Assembly: GCF_026213295.1 (NCBI RefSeq)
Contig: NC_079414.1
Coordinates: 14,071,450 to 14,135,449 of the forward strand
DNA: 64,000 nucleotides
From: Gadus chalcogrammus
Lineage: Eukaryota > Chordata > Actinopteri > Gadiformes > Gadidae
Direction of reading: 5' to 3'
A program made the translations under genes and the position numbers. How positions within the stretch are numbered: position 1 is the first letter of the stretch; every line of letters begins with the position of its first letter. The notes beneath the pieces are model-generated. The model had not been told where the DNA came from and searched no databases. It was given only the letters and a program-made list of their open reading frames with translations. This document shows positions 1-57,386 of the stretch, piece after piece.

Positions 1-300
1 CGAATAATCCAAGCGCCCTGCATACCCTCCCCTGTCTCTCTCTCTCTGTCTCTCCTTCTCTCTCGATCCCCTCACACAATCACTCTTCCTCCCTCTCTGG
101 GGAGATTCACTCTCCTCTTCTCCATATTCTCTCTCCATCCTCCTGCCAGGCCCACCACCCCATTCCTTTTGTCTCAACGTTGATGTTTTGGTTTTTCAGG
201 CGGTGGGAGGGCTTTTAAGAAGTCATTTTAAGGAGACGTCAAATGTGCAAATGCATCTTTTTCCCACCCCCTCAATCTTGACTTGGTCTCACAGCCACAG

Positions 301-515
301 CCTGTACCCACGGGACTCACCTGACTATAGCCTGCACCCGCAGGACTCTCCTGACTATAGTCTACACCCACAGGAGTCAATGGACTATAGACTGCACCCA
401 CAAGACTCACATCTGACTATAGCCTCCAACCACAGGAGTCAATGGACTATAGACTGCACCCAAAAGACTCATATTTGACCAAAGCCTGCACCCACAAGAC
501 TCATCTCTCGACAAG
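301..515. repeat. 30-32 bp minisatellite, about 7 units
   Basis: Units end in a shared GACTATAG or GACCAAAG-type motif and carry a core like CTGCACCCACAAGACTCA. Successive units are 30, 30, 30, 32, 30, 32 and about 31 bp, so 30-bp and 32-bp forms alternate in the second half. Read on the plus strand the array stays open and gives a DYSLHPQDSP-like periodic peptide, but nothing suggests it is translated. Confidence 0.85.
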
Positions 516-1209
516 ACGGCTCTTTGCCAAGCACAAAACGTCTTCACTTTCAGTCAACCTTGACCGTGCTTGGAGCTTAAAGAGCATGCAAGCACGATAC
601 AGAAACAGCATGGACAGCCCCATCACTGGTTAAGCAAGGCATTGCAGTTATGAGTGTGTTTGAGTGTGAGTGTGTGTGTGTGTACCAAGAGAACACAGAC
701 AGAGACACAGTTCTGACGGCGCAGCAGCAATAAGGTGCTTTAAAAAAAGGTGTTGCCCTTCCTTCGACAAAGAAAGCCTACCAACCCTACACTAAAAACG
801 TTCTGACCACTACCAGCATCAGGCAAACATCGTAAAAAATAATCAACCAACCGAGAGACAGAGTCTCAGTGCACATTCCCCCCCAACACAGTGTCTACCT
901 CCCAGAGGAGGTCCAATTCTAAGTAAGACTTCTAGATTGTCATGGAGGAGATCCTTCTCCACCCGCCACCGGTTACCACTCGGCTGCCTGCCGCAGCGAG
1001 ACCAGACTCCCCCCGTAGCCACAGTCACAACGTGCATGAGCGTGTGCTGGTGGGTGGATGGGTGTGTGTGTGTGTGCTTGCGCGTGCACGGTGTTTACGT
1101 TGCCTTGATGGATGAATGAGCGCTCCAATTGTGTAAAAAAAACCTGGCCATCTGGCCTCCCTCTGCTACAGTGCATGTAGGGATACACACCCAAACGCTT
1201 GCAAGCGCG

Positions 1210-1211
<2 letters not shown>

Positions 1212-1242
<31 letters not shown>
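1212..1242. repeat. (CA)n microsatellite
   Basis: About 15 uninterrupted CA units in the 3' flank of nacc1. Confidence 0.95.
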
Positions 1243-1249
<7 letters not shown>

Positions 1250-1389
1250 TTCACACACAGAGTACTAATGCTTGAATTAGCACCTGTGCGCATGCCAGCA
1301 GAGCGTGCAGTCGGTAAGCAGTAGCTTGTCTGGGGCATCAGTTTTGTCCCCGTTTTCCGATATACGCGATTGGTCCCATCATGATCGGC

Positions 1390-1407
1390 GGGGGGGGGGG
1401 GGGGGGG
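1390..1407. repeat. poly-G run (18)
   Basis: An uninterrupted run of 18 G on the plus strand, one of several long G or C homopolymers in the window. Confidence 0.95.
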
Positions 1408-2288
1408 CTCAAGCGTACACACAAGGCGAGGTCACAGCTTGATTGGAGACACACACCGCACGCGTACCTGTGTACAAACCCCACTCAGGGAGCCCTCATC
1501 TCGTCATTAACTTGTTCTGCTTCAATCGTTTTTCAGAACCGCTTTAAATAGGAATTTTAAAAAATCCTACGTCAACACAGTGCATTTGTCCCACGCCTTC
1601 GACAAACTATGCGAGCGGTGCTCCGTTGGAAGTATTGGTACGACAAATGATTAAAAAATATAGGGCAAGACATTTATAGGACAGAATCGGTCTCAAGGAG
1701 GTTCAAGGAAAATAATAGGTGTTTCTGGGAGGTGGGGGGGGGAGAGAAAGATATCGTAGATAATATTAAAAGAAATTCGGAATTCCAAAGCAGATGAGCT
1801 TCGCTATCGGACAGCATTGGCTAGTTTTGGCCCAGCACGCGACGGCTCATCACTCGAGAGGACAAAGTAAATCACACTGCCCTGTGTCAAATGAAAAAAC
1901 TTTAGGGGATTAGCATCCAAAAAAGAACGGTGCCAACATATCTACCCAACCCCGCCCCACACGCATACATTCAAGATAATAACAGAACAACAGTGGTAGC
2001 CGACATTTTCAAACCCTCGCACTTCTTTCGTTCTTTCCGAAAGCGTTTTGAGGGCTCTTTCCAAACCCGCCCATCTTCTGCAGCGTCTACATTATTCTCT
2101 TCAAGCAACAGACACACGCATGCGCACACCGACCGCCCCTGCTCTCTGGGAATGTATGTCAAGGTATCATCATTAAGGGGAGAGGAGACGTGACCGTAAA
2201 CTATTTAGATTTACAAAAAAACATGTTTTCCATCCCATGGTAGGATGTTTGAACGCACATGCAGAGCGGACGAGCGACCCCACCCTCT

Positions 2289-2291
<3 letters not shown>

Positions 2292-2336
<45 letters not shown>
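2292..2336. repeat. (TC)n microsatellite
   Basis: About 21 TC units. On the nacc1 transcript strand this is (GA)n in the probable 3' UTR. Confidence 0.95.
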
Positions 2337-2339
<3 letters not shown>

Positions 2340-2577
2340 CTTCTTCGAACCAGGGACATATGAAATGTTTGGAGATCGAATTAAACAGAAGGGGAAAAAC
2401 AAAAAAACAAGCATCAGGAGGAGAGGACGCTATTAAAACAGGAAACCAAATAAACGAAAAAGAAATTAAATAGAAACAATTGTTCCTCAAACCCGAGGCG
2501 AAGGAGAGTGGCGCCGCGATCGCGTCTGCCTCCACTTCCTGTCGCTGCTCTCTCTCTCTCTCTGTCCGTCCCGCCAC

Positions 2578-12229
<9,652 letters not shown>

Positions 12230-12689
12230 CTGGGAACAAACACACAGGCAGAGCATTAGAACCATGGGCACCTCATATACACCCATATATTAGTGATAAG
12301 CCCATCGTTCGACTGATGAGCATAAACGGGCTGAAGAAGGCAATGAATCATCAGGGACTCAATTACTGCCGATTGACGTAGACATTCAGGAATATGGCAT
12401 TTGCCAAAGCCTTTGCAGTCAGCAAAGCAATGTATGCTATGAAAAGCAGCATACATTGATGAAAATTCCATCATCCCAACAGGGATGATGGCATTATATA
12501 AAGGCGGTATCTGAACGACCGCAGACGCTGCCTCAAGTAAATCAGAAGTAGTGCGTTTGTTTTCTATTGATTTTGAACCGTGTTCGATCAGTGATTGGCA
12601 GATCGCACCACCATCTGTAACCGCGGCAACAATCAAGATGGGTGCATCCCTACCGTACACCGAGGGTGATGCTTCAAAGCACAGCAGTG

Positions 12690-12795
12690 AGTGCAGACAT
12701 TGTTAGCACGGCTGGCCCTCTGTGGGAATCGATCCCCTAACCATGGCCTTGTGTAGGCCCTGCACCACCATCGCGATACAAAGGAGTCATATAGA
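12690..12795 (-). repeat. possible tRNA-derived SINE fragment
   Basis: On the minus strand an A-box-like TGGTGCAGGGCC precedes a B-box-like GATCGATTCCC by about 30 nt. The surrounding sequence has no intact tRNA fold. Confidence 0.35.
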
Positions 12796-13484
12796 CAAGT
12801 TTATGATTTCTCAAGTGTCGTTCCAAAGCATTCAACCTGAAGGTCTTTTAAACCTCCCATTTTTATGGTTTTAATAGCATCTTCTCAATAATTTACACTG
12901 CTAACTTTGAGTCTCACACTAAGTGGATATCTTTAGTGCACAACTAAAGCATACAATTGAATAGTGATAAAAAATAATATTGAAATATTGCCAATGTCGG
13001 GGTCGAGCCAGGTGCAATACAAAAGGAACATTTTGTAAAGTGTGAGGAAGACTATTAAAGATAATGAAGACATGAAAGATTAGGAAAAGAGAAGGACGGA
13101 GGGAAGAAAAGAATGAAGGACTGGAAGCATGAGGGGGCGCCGGTTGTGGGTAGATTGTGGAAAGGATTGGAGAATCATTGTTGAGCAGGAATGGGTTAAA
13201 AATTCATAGGGCATGAGATAAAAAAAAAATTGTCAGTCATTATTTTTGCACTTTAATAAACAATGCCTTAATGCAATTTGCAGTGATGGAATGTTTTAGT
13301 TCAAGTACACTTTAATTTGCCATTCCTTTCTAATTTCAAAATTGCCCTTTTGAGACTTTTGTTTACAGCTCAAGTAAATTTGTCCAATTTACAAGTTTGC
13401 ACTTAAAACCTGTTGTTTAAGATGAAGAGAAAAAAGAAAGTACATTTGTATTTTGCCACACAGTTGAGCCATTTATTATTGAAG

Positions 13485-13577
13485 AGCAGATTGAATCGAA
13501 TCGTGATTAATCGATTCAGAACATTATCGAATAATCAAAATCGATTTAGGAAATTGGCCACGATACCCAGCCCTATT
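13485..13577. repeat. truncated MITE-like fragment
   Basis: Repeated ATCGATT motifs end in CCCAGCCCTA, resembling the right end of the complete element at 52211-52519 (CAGCCCTA terminus with GATAAATCG inside). Only one end is present. Confidence 0.4.
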
Positions 13578-14570
13578 GTTGAGGGTTGGATGATTAATGT
13601 TTGGGCAAGGCTAAAAAGGAAACCGTAATTGGACAGTTCACAGAATTTAAAGCAAATAAAGCGTTACATGTGACCTAAAGGGAAGTTCCAGCTGCTGGTG
13701 GGATTTAAGACCTGTTTGCTATTCCTTTGTTAGCAGTTGTTTTTTTAAAGATATCTTCGGGTGGGGCCGCTTCAGATCCGTATCTGCCTTTCTAGTTGCT
13801 CATTTGACCAAATATACAATGAAGAAAAAATGTACCGTTTACGTACACTCAATTTGGTTTGTCAACTTCATCCAAATTAAAGTGTTATGATCAAAAATGG
13901 AAGACATGTCACAGTTTCTCTTCAAATAAAGCTCTGAGGGACATATTGCGTTTCTCAAATATCACCAATTCTCTCACGCAAAGCTATATACAGTTAACAG
14001 ATTTAGCTGTGCTATACACTTAACTCTTTTCACATCCAAGACACCGTCTCTCTCCCCCAACTGTGAGGGGTTTTACAGCTTCAAACAATGGTTACATAGT
14101 TGGAGACACAGTCAACACTGCCAAGTAGACAAACACAGCAGCATATAGTTTAAGTAGCTTTGGCTAGCTTCCGTTGCCTAGTGGATACGACCTTTGTGAG
14201 TTCACTCATGGACTCCAAAAGAAGGCCTGGTCAAGAACATCTTACAGAGGTACGTGTGCCGTGATGAACTCTGTTGAATTCAAAATGGAATGTTTGCGTC
14301 CAGGGAGAGATTGGCTTTATATTATTTAAAGAAGCTATTCTGGTGATATGCACACGTACGTCTTCTACATGCACCGACTGAATCATTCAAACCTTATGAA
14401 AATCATTGTCATGTCATACTTGATCCATTAAGCTTTGGCCTCTTCGCCTGGTATGCTTTGTATACATCCCCTCTGTTTACATTCGGCAAACGCCACGTTG
14501 CCAACGCAACCTAACAGAAGTATTTCAAGTTGACAAAGCCCTGTGGTGTGTGCGCCCATAAAACAGCACC

Positions 14571-14585
14571 GGGGGGGGGGGGGGG
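14571..14585. repeat. poly-G run (15)
   Basis: Fifteen consecutive G in intergenic DNA. Confidence 0.95.
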
Positions 14586-14679
14586 AACCTGCCGACTTGA
14601 GTTCCCATCTGTTATGTAATTGAGCTACACGCTTAGCTAGCTCCGACATGCTCACACATGCATGCTGCTTGTGTACACT

Positions 14680-14840
14680 ATAGGGGTTATGGGAGAATGG
14701 TTAGGGTGTGTGACTCCCAGCTGAACGATTTTGGGTTCAATCCACTAAGTCCACAGACTACATGTATGCATCCTTCAGCAAGATTGCAAGCCCAAGCAGC
14801 CTGCAGTGTCAGTGAGGCAGGTTGGGTGAGCCTCCAACGT
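14680..14840 (+). repeat. tRNA-derived SINE copy
   Basis: A head with GAATGGTTAGGGTGTGTGAC and a B box GGGTTCAATCC (near 14732) is followed by an ATGTATGCATCCTTCAGCAA body, parallel to the copies at 26500 and 51895. Confidence 0.5.
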
Positions 14841-17800
14841 CTACCCCGTGAACTTTGACCCATGTCAATCGCTGTCCAATGAACGGATAGGATTGGTGCA
14901 GCCCAAGTGCTTGAAGTCTAAACTGCCATGTCGTATGATCCAGCTGACAAGCAGTGTGACTCTGCTGGACCACTGCCAATGATGCAGATAAATGAGTGCA
15001 CCGAGTTTGATGTTGCTTTACCGGCTCCGCGACAGGAGGGAGCTTTTGTAACATGCATGATTACCATGGGCATAACTCTATTTAAGTACAGCGGTATAGA
15101 ACGAGAGCAAATACGTAACCCGTTTGTAGATAGAACTATATTCCTTTTTTTTGTGATTGGCTTCCTTATACAGTTTCCCATCATACACCACTTGGCATAA
15201 TGATAGTGATAATGAAAGATGGAATTCCCATCCTCCCTGGGTACTAACAGCTGCCCTAAGGCTACATCTAGTTAGTTAGCTAGCATCTGCTGTTATCGTC
15301 CTAAAGAGATATCCCTTTCGGATTAGCAGCAGATTTCTGTTGTTTACGATCTACTACTGTATATTCTGGCTCGACATATATTTCAGTGCCATTGCAGAAA
15401 AAATTGCTAAAATATTAAGAAAATTTGCTAAACGTTCCTTTAAATGATTGGCACATGTTTAAGTCGCGTTCAACGCGATTGTTAATTTAATAGTGTTCAG
15501 GCATATCAAAGTGAAAGTTCAGCTGGTGTATATCCTATAGAATAATTTGTTGTCCCAACAATCATAGGGAACAACGTCGATGTAAAACGATCTGCTGAGG
15601 AATTTAAAGGAAAATATGGAATAGGACACCGCTGGGGTTCATTACATTGTAGCGTATGGAAAGGTCAGTTATCAGACCTAAGGTTATATCCTTTTAATAT
15701 ACATTATATATTTGATTGATTCATTTATATAATGAGGATAAAAAATCCTAAGAACAATAAAGATGTTAGGTTTAAATAAAAGTAACAAGTTGCCTTGTTG
15801 TCCAGTGGGCTCTAAAGCTATAAGGATGGTCAAGTTTGGGGTAAATTAGTAATGCGTGAGTTTGATGTTTGATGAATATTTACTTCGTCAGCCAATTTTA
15901 GCCAATGTGTATTTTAATCAGGCAAATCTATGGCTGATTGTCATTCAAATGAAGGAGACAAATAGGTGTGAAACGACACTATATGGAAATAATGGAGAGC
16001 ACATTGTTGCGACGTGTTACATTGATTAAGCCTATGTTAGAACTGCTCCGGTTATTTATAATGACACAAATCCCAACAGATAACACCTCCTGCAAATTCA
16101 GGATGCATTTCTACCAATTAGCGCTGTGTGGATTCATACTGCAGATTCCTGGCATTCTACAAAATAAGTGTTCAGAATTCACCCAAAGAAAGATTCCCAG
16201 GGAAGAGGGCGGAGCTTGAATCTTTGCAATAATAGCGACCGCTTTACTATTTCGGTTCTTGAACGTGGCCTCCTACGTTCACCTGGTGCTGAACTGCAGA
16301 GGCTATGGGGGCATAACTTATGTGCTTCCAAAAAAAATCTCAAACAGCTTTCCAATATAAACTCCCTTACTAAATTCCTGTCTGGGATTCATTAGGTACC
16401 TTATTATCTGGAATAAACAAAAAAAAAAAAATGGTTAGAATGGTTATGCAAGTAGTGATGCAACCCCGTCAATGGTTTAAAAAAAAAAACATTTTTTTTA
16501 TTTTTCCATTAGATGGCAGGATTAAAAGCAGCCTCAGGACTCGTCCACTGAATATAGCCCGGAGCCTTGTTTATTTTCTATTTCCAGGGCATTACACCAT
16601 CAGGGAGGGAAACAACAAGAGCTCGAAAGGTCAATCAAAAGTGGTACACATGTGCACAGAAAGCCTGTCTAGACATGTTGACACGCTACTTGGACCTGAA
16701 AAGCACTGTGGGGGCCCCATCGACTGCAACCCCTTTTCTGGTGGGTGACCCCTTGCTCGTCGCGGGTCGCCGGGAGTCAGACAAACTTCCAGGCAACATG
16801 AAGAGAGGCTAATTACCCTACTTGACCTTTAACCCTCCCCCTACGTTTAACCCTCTCCATGCCTCTGTGTGCGCCAACTAGAAGACCCAACAATATCAGT
16901 GCATATGTTCGACTGTTTATGGTTGGATGAGCTAAAAAATAATTAGTATAAATAGATTAACATTCACCTTTTTTTATTCATCCATGCGTAATTAAAGCCT
17001 ATCCAATGTCCTGGGGTTATATAGGAGGTTAAAGGTTACAAAGTAGCCAGCTATGCTGAGTGGAATTTGTGCAAATTTAAATATGACTATTATATATAAA
17101 AACATCAATGTTAGTAATAATAACTAACAACGATTTATCTAGGCTCTCAATTTGATTCTGAAAATAAGCACTACAAAACCACTACTCTGACGCAAAAAAA
17201 AAAAGGTGGCTAGGTTGTAGCCTCCCCTGAGCCAATTTAAAACTGAATAGTAATTAATTAAACATGTATTAATCTCACACGTGAGAGTCCTTCGGAGAGG
17301 CTGACGTCTCACGGAAAACGGCCTGGCGGTTAAGGGGCCGCCGACAGCGGGCAGCGGGAGAGACCGCAGCCGGGGCAGAGCTGTTAATGCCCCGCCGTGC
17401 CAGCATTGATGCCCGGTAGGATCGGGAGTCCTCGTCTGGCACCGAGTGCTTTGGTGGCAGACTACGACAAAAAGGATATCGCTATCTGGGCCACTGTACC
17501 ATCAATCGTTATAATAAGTGTCGATGTGGTGACTTTTATTTCTTTCGACACGAGATCGACTACGAATATAGCAGAACAAATGAAATATTCGGCGGTTCAC
17601 GGTGGATCACCGCTGGTGTCGGGTAATGTCGGGCAGACGGAGTTACCTCCTCCTCCTCCTCCTCCTCTGGCCTAGCAGACACACGTTGTAACGTTACCTC
17701 AAAAAACGCCGTTTATCCTCGTCTGATCTCCCGTCATATCCAATTTGCTTCAAACAAATGTAATTGTAACAAACTTCCGCAACGGTGGCCATGTATTATA

Positions 17801-18726
17801 TTCCCGCACGGAAGATTTACGACTCGGTTTTGTATTTTTTATTATAAGAAGAAGGGGTCGTAGCACTCCATCTTTGGCGGACATCAACAGGTCATCCCGG
17901 GACACAAATGCTCCACTGTGGGCGAGCCAGACGAATGGATCCGGCATGTCGAGAGCATAGATGGCATTGCACCACGTACCACATAACATATCCAAAAAAC
18001 CTTTACCGACATGCAACTGCATGTATTATTTATGATTATGCATATTTTGTATCTAACCAGAATAAAACGCAACGTATTTAAAATCACCTCCTTAGTCAGC
18101 TTTATAAAGTTCAGGAATGCAAACCGAGGCAGCGGGAGGACTCATCCGTCACCCCCGAGAAGAAAGCGGACAGCCCGGGGCGACGAGTGTGTGTGAAGTG
18201 GTTTAAGTTTTGTTGCTGGTGCTCCTAGGGGCCCATCCCCCATAGCACACCTTCCCAAAAACAATAGCTACCCCCTTCCAAATTTATCAAGAGAGACAAA
18301 TTAAAAAAGTAAACCCGCGAACTGCCACGCTCACCTCGGCCGACCCACTTTCCCAACACTTTAATGAACTATGCGTCGATGTTAAACACTCACCCCGCTG
18401 TTGTATTCCGCTGCAAAGTGTTTCAATGGAGTAGCTGCACAGAAGCGATCTCTCCCTTCGCCTCGCTACGGGCAGCCATTCATTGTGACTGAGCCAGCAT
18501 GCACACACACACACACAGACACACACACGCGCAGACGTACACGCAAGCAATACACACAGACACACACAGGCCAACCGCAGAACCCAGAGCTATCGAGGGG
18601 AAAGGCAAATCTAGTGTTCCCAGGGGTTGCAGAGATCACAGAGTCACTGATCGACCAGACAGAAAGACGGAAAGACAGACAGGGAGACATCGTCCCCAAT
18701 CGACCCGGCAGTCTGTTGCCCCGCCC

Positions 18727-18861
<135 letters not shown>

Positions 18862-19379
18862 ACCTAGGGTTTAAGGGTTAAACCGTGTCCTTCTTTTTGT
18901 ATCTTTGTGAGACTCCGCTTTTGCCTCGAGTTTGCCGAAATGCCGAAATAATGTAATCCTAATAATTCTGTAGGTGAGTCCTCCGGGGGTGTCTATAGGT
19001 ACTGCGAGCATTGAATACTAACTAGGATGTGACTGCATCCCAGCAGCACGCCAGGAGGGGGAAATGGGCTATATGCGCCGTAGTCTCCGTCATGACAAAC
19101 GTTTTTAACGCTCCCGTGTAGAATGCATGGCATGGCTCTCCGCAGAGACGATACGAGGAGAGCGCCCCCAAGCCACATTATTCCCATTTAACGAAGACGT
19201 GCAATTACATTGCATGGCATAGAACCCTCACCCAAGACAAAGACAGATAGAGTTAAATACAGACGTACAGACAAATAGATTAAACGATATACATGTAATC
19301 AGCATACATTTTTATTTGTAATGCCAGCGCTCTGGGAATAGAAAGACAGATAACCAGATCTACTGACAGATATAATATT

Positions 19380-19560
19380 ACAGATATTAATATGTATGCA
19401 CAAATATATGTATAATATATATATATATATATATGTATAACATCATATATACATATATATATATATATATATATGTATAACATCATGTATACATATATAT
19501 GCACACATACGTATGTATACATAATTAACATACATATATATATGTATGTTAAATATATAA
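19380..19560. repeat. AT-rich palindromic repeat zone
   Basis: Alternating TA tracts flank two near-identical copies of a TGTATAACATCAT motif, followed by the palindrome ACATACATATATATATGTATGT. The zone could extrude as a cruciform. It lies about 650 bp upstream of the trmt1 start exon. Confidence 0.75.
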
Positions 19561-20223
19561 ATGTGTGTGTGTGTGTTTATATATTAACTTGTAATATGTA
19601 TTATCATTTAACGTATAATGTAAAAACAAAAAATAATTGCATTATATCATGACTAGAATTATAACATTCACATAGTGAGTGGACCAGTAGTGCATCGGAT
19701 TTGTGTCACCATCTGTCCTTACGTTACCATCAGGTAAATATGACATGGGGGCGCGTTCCTTATGTCCGCTTCGGCTTCCGTAGTTGTGGTGGTCTGAAAA
19801 ATGTCTGCCTCCATGTGACAACGTGAGTGGAGCAAACCATAGACTTGAACTCGTTCATTAGGAAGGTAAACAGCGAACAATCATCCAGTATCGCTGTTAC
19901 TTCGTCTGCTGGTACATTGAAAAAAAACTTCACATTAGTGTTCGTCAAAGAAAACGCCACAGGTATTTTCCATGTCTGTTGTTATAGGTTAGCGAGCAAT
20001 CTTTTCATCTATGTTTTCTCTTAGACCTGTCTACAAAGTGGTTACAGTGAATGCTTATTCAGTTTAACTGACTACTATGGCCCATTATTGACACGCATAT
20101 GCACATAGCTTGCCTTAAGCCATCTTGTATTTGTATGACGTTGATAACACTTCACTGTGGTCTTGCGAGGCTGAGTTAATGGACGAGAATGTAAACATTA
20201 ATTTACCGGTATTGTGATTTTTC

Positions 20224-20237
20224 AGGAGGCGCTCCCT
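20224..20237 (+). other. trmt1: trmt1 5' UTR splice acceptor
   Basis: TGATTTTTCAG at 20215-20225 reads as a 3' splice site 12 nt before the start ATG (20238). So the start codon lies in an internal exon and a non-coding first exon is expected upstream. A possible donor (AAG followed by GTAAAC) lies near 19863, but the exon itself cannot be verified. Confidence 0.45.
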
Positions 20238-35493
<15,256 letters not shown>

Positions 35494-35650
35494 ACCACGC
35501 AAATCATGTACAGGTGTTGGTGAATGCAGACAGTGCTGTGATGATATTCATATCAGGATTCGGACCGATGCAAATGCTTTACCATGATATCTATATCACA
35601 TTGGGTCTGAGTTTTCAGCTTTTAATTTTTTTTGACTGTTGGGACAGTTT

Positions 35651-35656
35651 AATAAA
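35651..35656 (+). terminator. trmt1: trmt1 polyadenylation signal AATAAA
   Basis: AATAAA lies 158 bp after the trmt1 stop codon (35491-35493). Cleavage would be expected at about 35670-35685, inside a TGTGCTGTGG-containing GU-rich context. Confidence 0.75.
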
Positions 35657-35684
35657 GCCCTTAATCGAAGCATGATGTCGTGTT

Positions 35685-36228
35685 TTATATGTGCTGTGGA
35701 GAAGATAGAGCTGCTTGGGGGTTGGTGTTCCCATACTGAACTCTCAGAAACAGGGCATTGAAAAAGGAAATACAAGAGATATATTCAGTCATGTTGATTT
35801 AAAATCGTAAATTATGTATATATCAGGTACATATGATGGATGAGATGATCCTACAGCATTTGGTCACACTGTGTTGGCATTGAAATACTGATAAGGTTGT
35901 CTGTCTGAGTGTTTCTCTAAACACTTCTATGGACAAAATGACATGATTTGAATATTCATTCCAAGTTAAATGTTCCTTTTTGGTTTACGAGAACAAGAGA
36001 TATTTACAAGTTACCAGTCAAGTGTTCAGATTTCAGTGCAACAGGAACATAATCAAACTTGATCTCCCTCTACATATCATCGATAAAGTAAAAAAGTGAT
36101 TTCATAAAAAAGTCAGGGATCCTACACATGGTGATGGACTGTCAAATCACCCTATCAGGTCGATTTGACTCAATGTTTATCTAAAAGGCAGTGGTGATTG
36201 GCAGGTCATGCATCGTCGGGGGCGTTGG
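35685..36228. other. tail-to-tail spacer of trmt1 and man2b1
   Basis: Contains the man2b1 3' UTR on the minus strand. No AATAAA is seen on that strand here. The nearest minus-strand signal is ATTAAA (complement at 35621-35626), which would make the two 3' UTRs overlap slightly. No ORF or repeat of note. Confidence 0.5.
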
Positions 36229-48070
<11,842 letters not shown>

Positions 48071-50087
48071 GTTGGAATAAAGGCAGCGATCATGTGACAT
48101 GTGTTTATGTCGAGCAGGGTCACGTGACAAAAAAACTGCCAATCCACGGTGACAGGCAATACTTTTGAAATACTTCAATGTCCGCAAATTAATGACATCT
48201 TTCAAGTATATATTTTTTCATTCAATACATATTTTTCAATATTTAAAATGTTCTTTCTGCACACCACTCAAACCAGCATAAGTAAATTTAGAGAAACGTA
48301 AAATCAATATTAGCAATACACTACATGTAAGTGATATAATTATTAAATTGTACCGGTTTATCAATAGCCCACGAACAGTCATCCATATCGTGATAAAAGG
48401 CACAGTAGTGCGAGTTGTTCAACCAACTGTTTATTTGTGTTACTGTTGGGTCATCAAGGTCAAGGAAGTGAAGCAGAGAATAATAATGTACAGTCCGCTA
48501 CATTGGTCACATGATCAATACAAAATAAACATAGTCTATTAGTATGGCATGTCAGAGATCGATCAATAGTCCTATTGGTTTGTGGATTAACAAACTTTTT
48601 GGCAAAGATATACTTGCTAGATTGAATGATGTTAACATAAGTGTCCCAGCCAACTAACAGAGCATTTGAAGACATGTGTTGAAGTAGACCTACTGATTAT
48701 TGGCTAGGAATGGATGAAGATAACTAACTGTACCCCGACGCCCCAATCAAATAATCACATACAGGGATATCAGTCTCCAGTGAGACAGTCACCAGGAACC
48801 AGAGGGGAACGGTTCACTGGAACATTTGTCCTATTCTTAAACACAAAACACAATTTGTACACAATGTTTCTACGACAGGCAGTGGTCAATAGTAAAGTCA
48901 GGACCAAATTAGAATTTAAATTCAGTAATATTTTGTTACTCAAATGGGCACTTTTCACGAGCCCATAGAAACATTTCCTTTTGATAAACATAACCTGAAC
49001 ATAATCATGAACTGGACATTCATACAAAATATACATTGAAGCTATGATTGATGTGCTGTGTTTTAAGCACTGATTTACAACATGGTACCCAATTAGGCTG
49101 AAACGGCTATTTTCATATTGATTACGTAGTGCAAAATGATGCCTTCAAAGAACTTGCTTTATCTGACAAGCAACCAACAAAAGTATGGATTGTATAATGT
49201 TCATTGAGAAAATATTAGAATTTCTTTAACATCAAATAGCAAATGTTATTTCTGCCAATTAATCAATTATCGAAATAAGATTTTATGAATCTTCCATCAA
49301 TCGACTAATCGTTGCAAGTCAAACTCCAACGCTAGAGGGCAGTGTTGGGCACATGTGAGACGAGGCGTAGTGGGGACTGAGGTTTCAGACGTTGCTATTA
49401 AGGTTAAGGCCTTCTTGGGTCGTCCAAAATATCGGAACCAAACATCTCTGATTCTGATTTGGTTGAAGGCACTCAAGATACATCTGAGAAAGGCACACGG
49501 AGCCCTTATGAAACAATACAATATACACGATGAACTACTTCCTGAATCAGACCGCCGTCAGAAGTCCTACATTTGGATTGTCAAACCAATATAATGGACA
49601 CTACGGAATGTTATATAGGGATCCACTATCACTTTCAATATTTTTTACATGACTAATAGGTACATAAAACATAAAACAAAAATGTGAATCACACGATTAT
49701 CCTGAAGTGCATTATGGTATATCATTTCACACTAAATCCCTACATAATGACCCAATGTTGATAAATAAAAATACTTTTTTTATAATAGTTTGTCATGCAT
49801 AGAAACAATATCTCTGTTTAGTGTCCATTCACATGTAAACATGTGTATAATAGAGCTACGTTCCTTTGGTGAGCAGAGAGCACAGCGAAACAGTAAAATA
49901 ACAAATTAATGTTAATCCTCGTTCCAGATGAGCTCTTTTGGTAGAAGACAGACAGAGATAGAGACAGAGGGACAGAGATAGAGAGAGAGAGAGAGATAGG
50001 GAGGCAGAAACAGTGAAAGAGAGACAGGGACAGAGGGAGAGAAAGAGAGAGACAGAGAGAAAGCTAACTGAATGGCCGAGCCCGTCT
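48071..50087. other. intergenic region between man2b1 and the TRIM gene
   Basis: Should hold the man2b1 promoter and the TRIM 3' UTR. No exon is supported. The open frame at 49355-49594 (plus) has no recognised family and starts in AT-rich DNA. The last 150 bp (49940-50060) is GA-rich and falls in the presumed TRIM 3' UTR. Confidence 0.55.
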
Positions 50088-50107
50088 GGGGGGGGGGGGG
50101 GGGGGGG
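50088..50107. repeat. poly-G run (20) directly after the TRIM stop codon
   Basis: On the transcript strand 20 C follow the stop codon TAG (50110-50108) with no gap. Confidence 0.95.

Positions 50108-57386
<7,279 letters not shown>

Larger units (their letters stand above)
1..2577. other. 3' flank and probable 3' UTR of nacc1
   Basis: No coding exon is seen here. Because nacc1 ends at 2578 on the minus strand, the part nearest 2577 should be its 3' UTR. The stretch holds a 30-32 bp minisatellite (301-515), a short (CA) array (about 1212-1242), an 18-G run (1390-1407) and a (TC)n array (2292-2336). I could not find a convincing minus-strand AATAAA signal, so the transcript end is undetermined. 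Short open frames here are repeat translations without family resemblance. Confidence 0.6.

Noticed and set aside
16431..16812. Overlapping open frames of 105 and 81 codons in the nacc1-trmt1 spacer
   Set aside because: No recognisable domain, AT-rich surroundings and no splice context.
49355..49594. 79-codon plus-strand ORF between man2b1 and the TRIM gene
   Set aside because: Looks slightly protein-like but matches no family I know, and no exon signals or promoter are evident.
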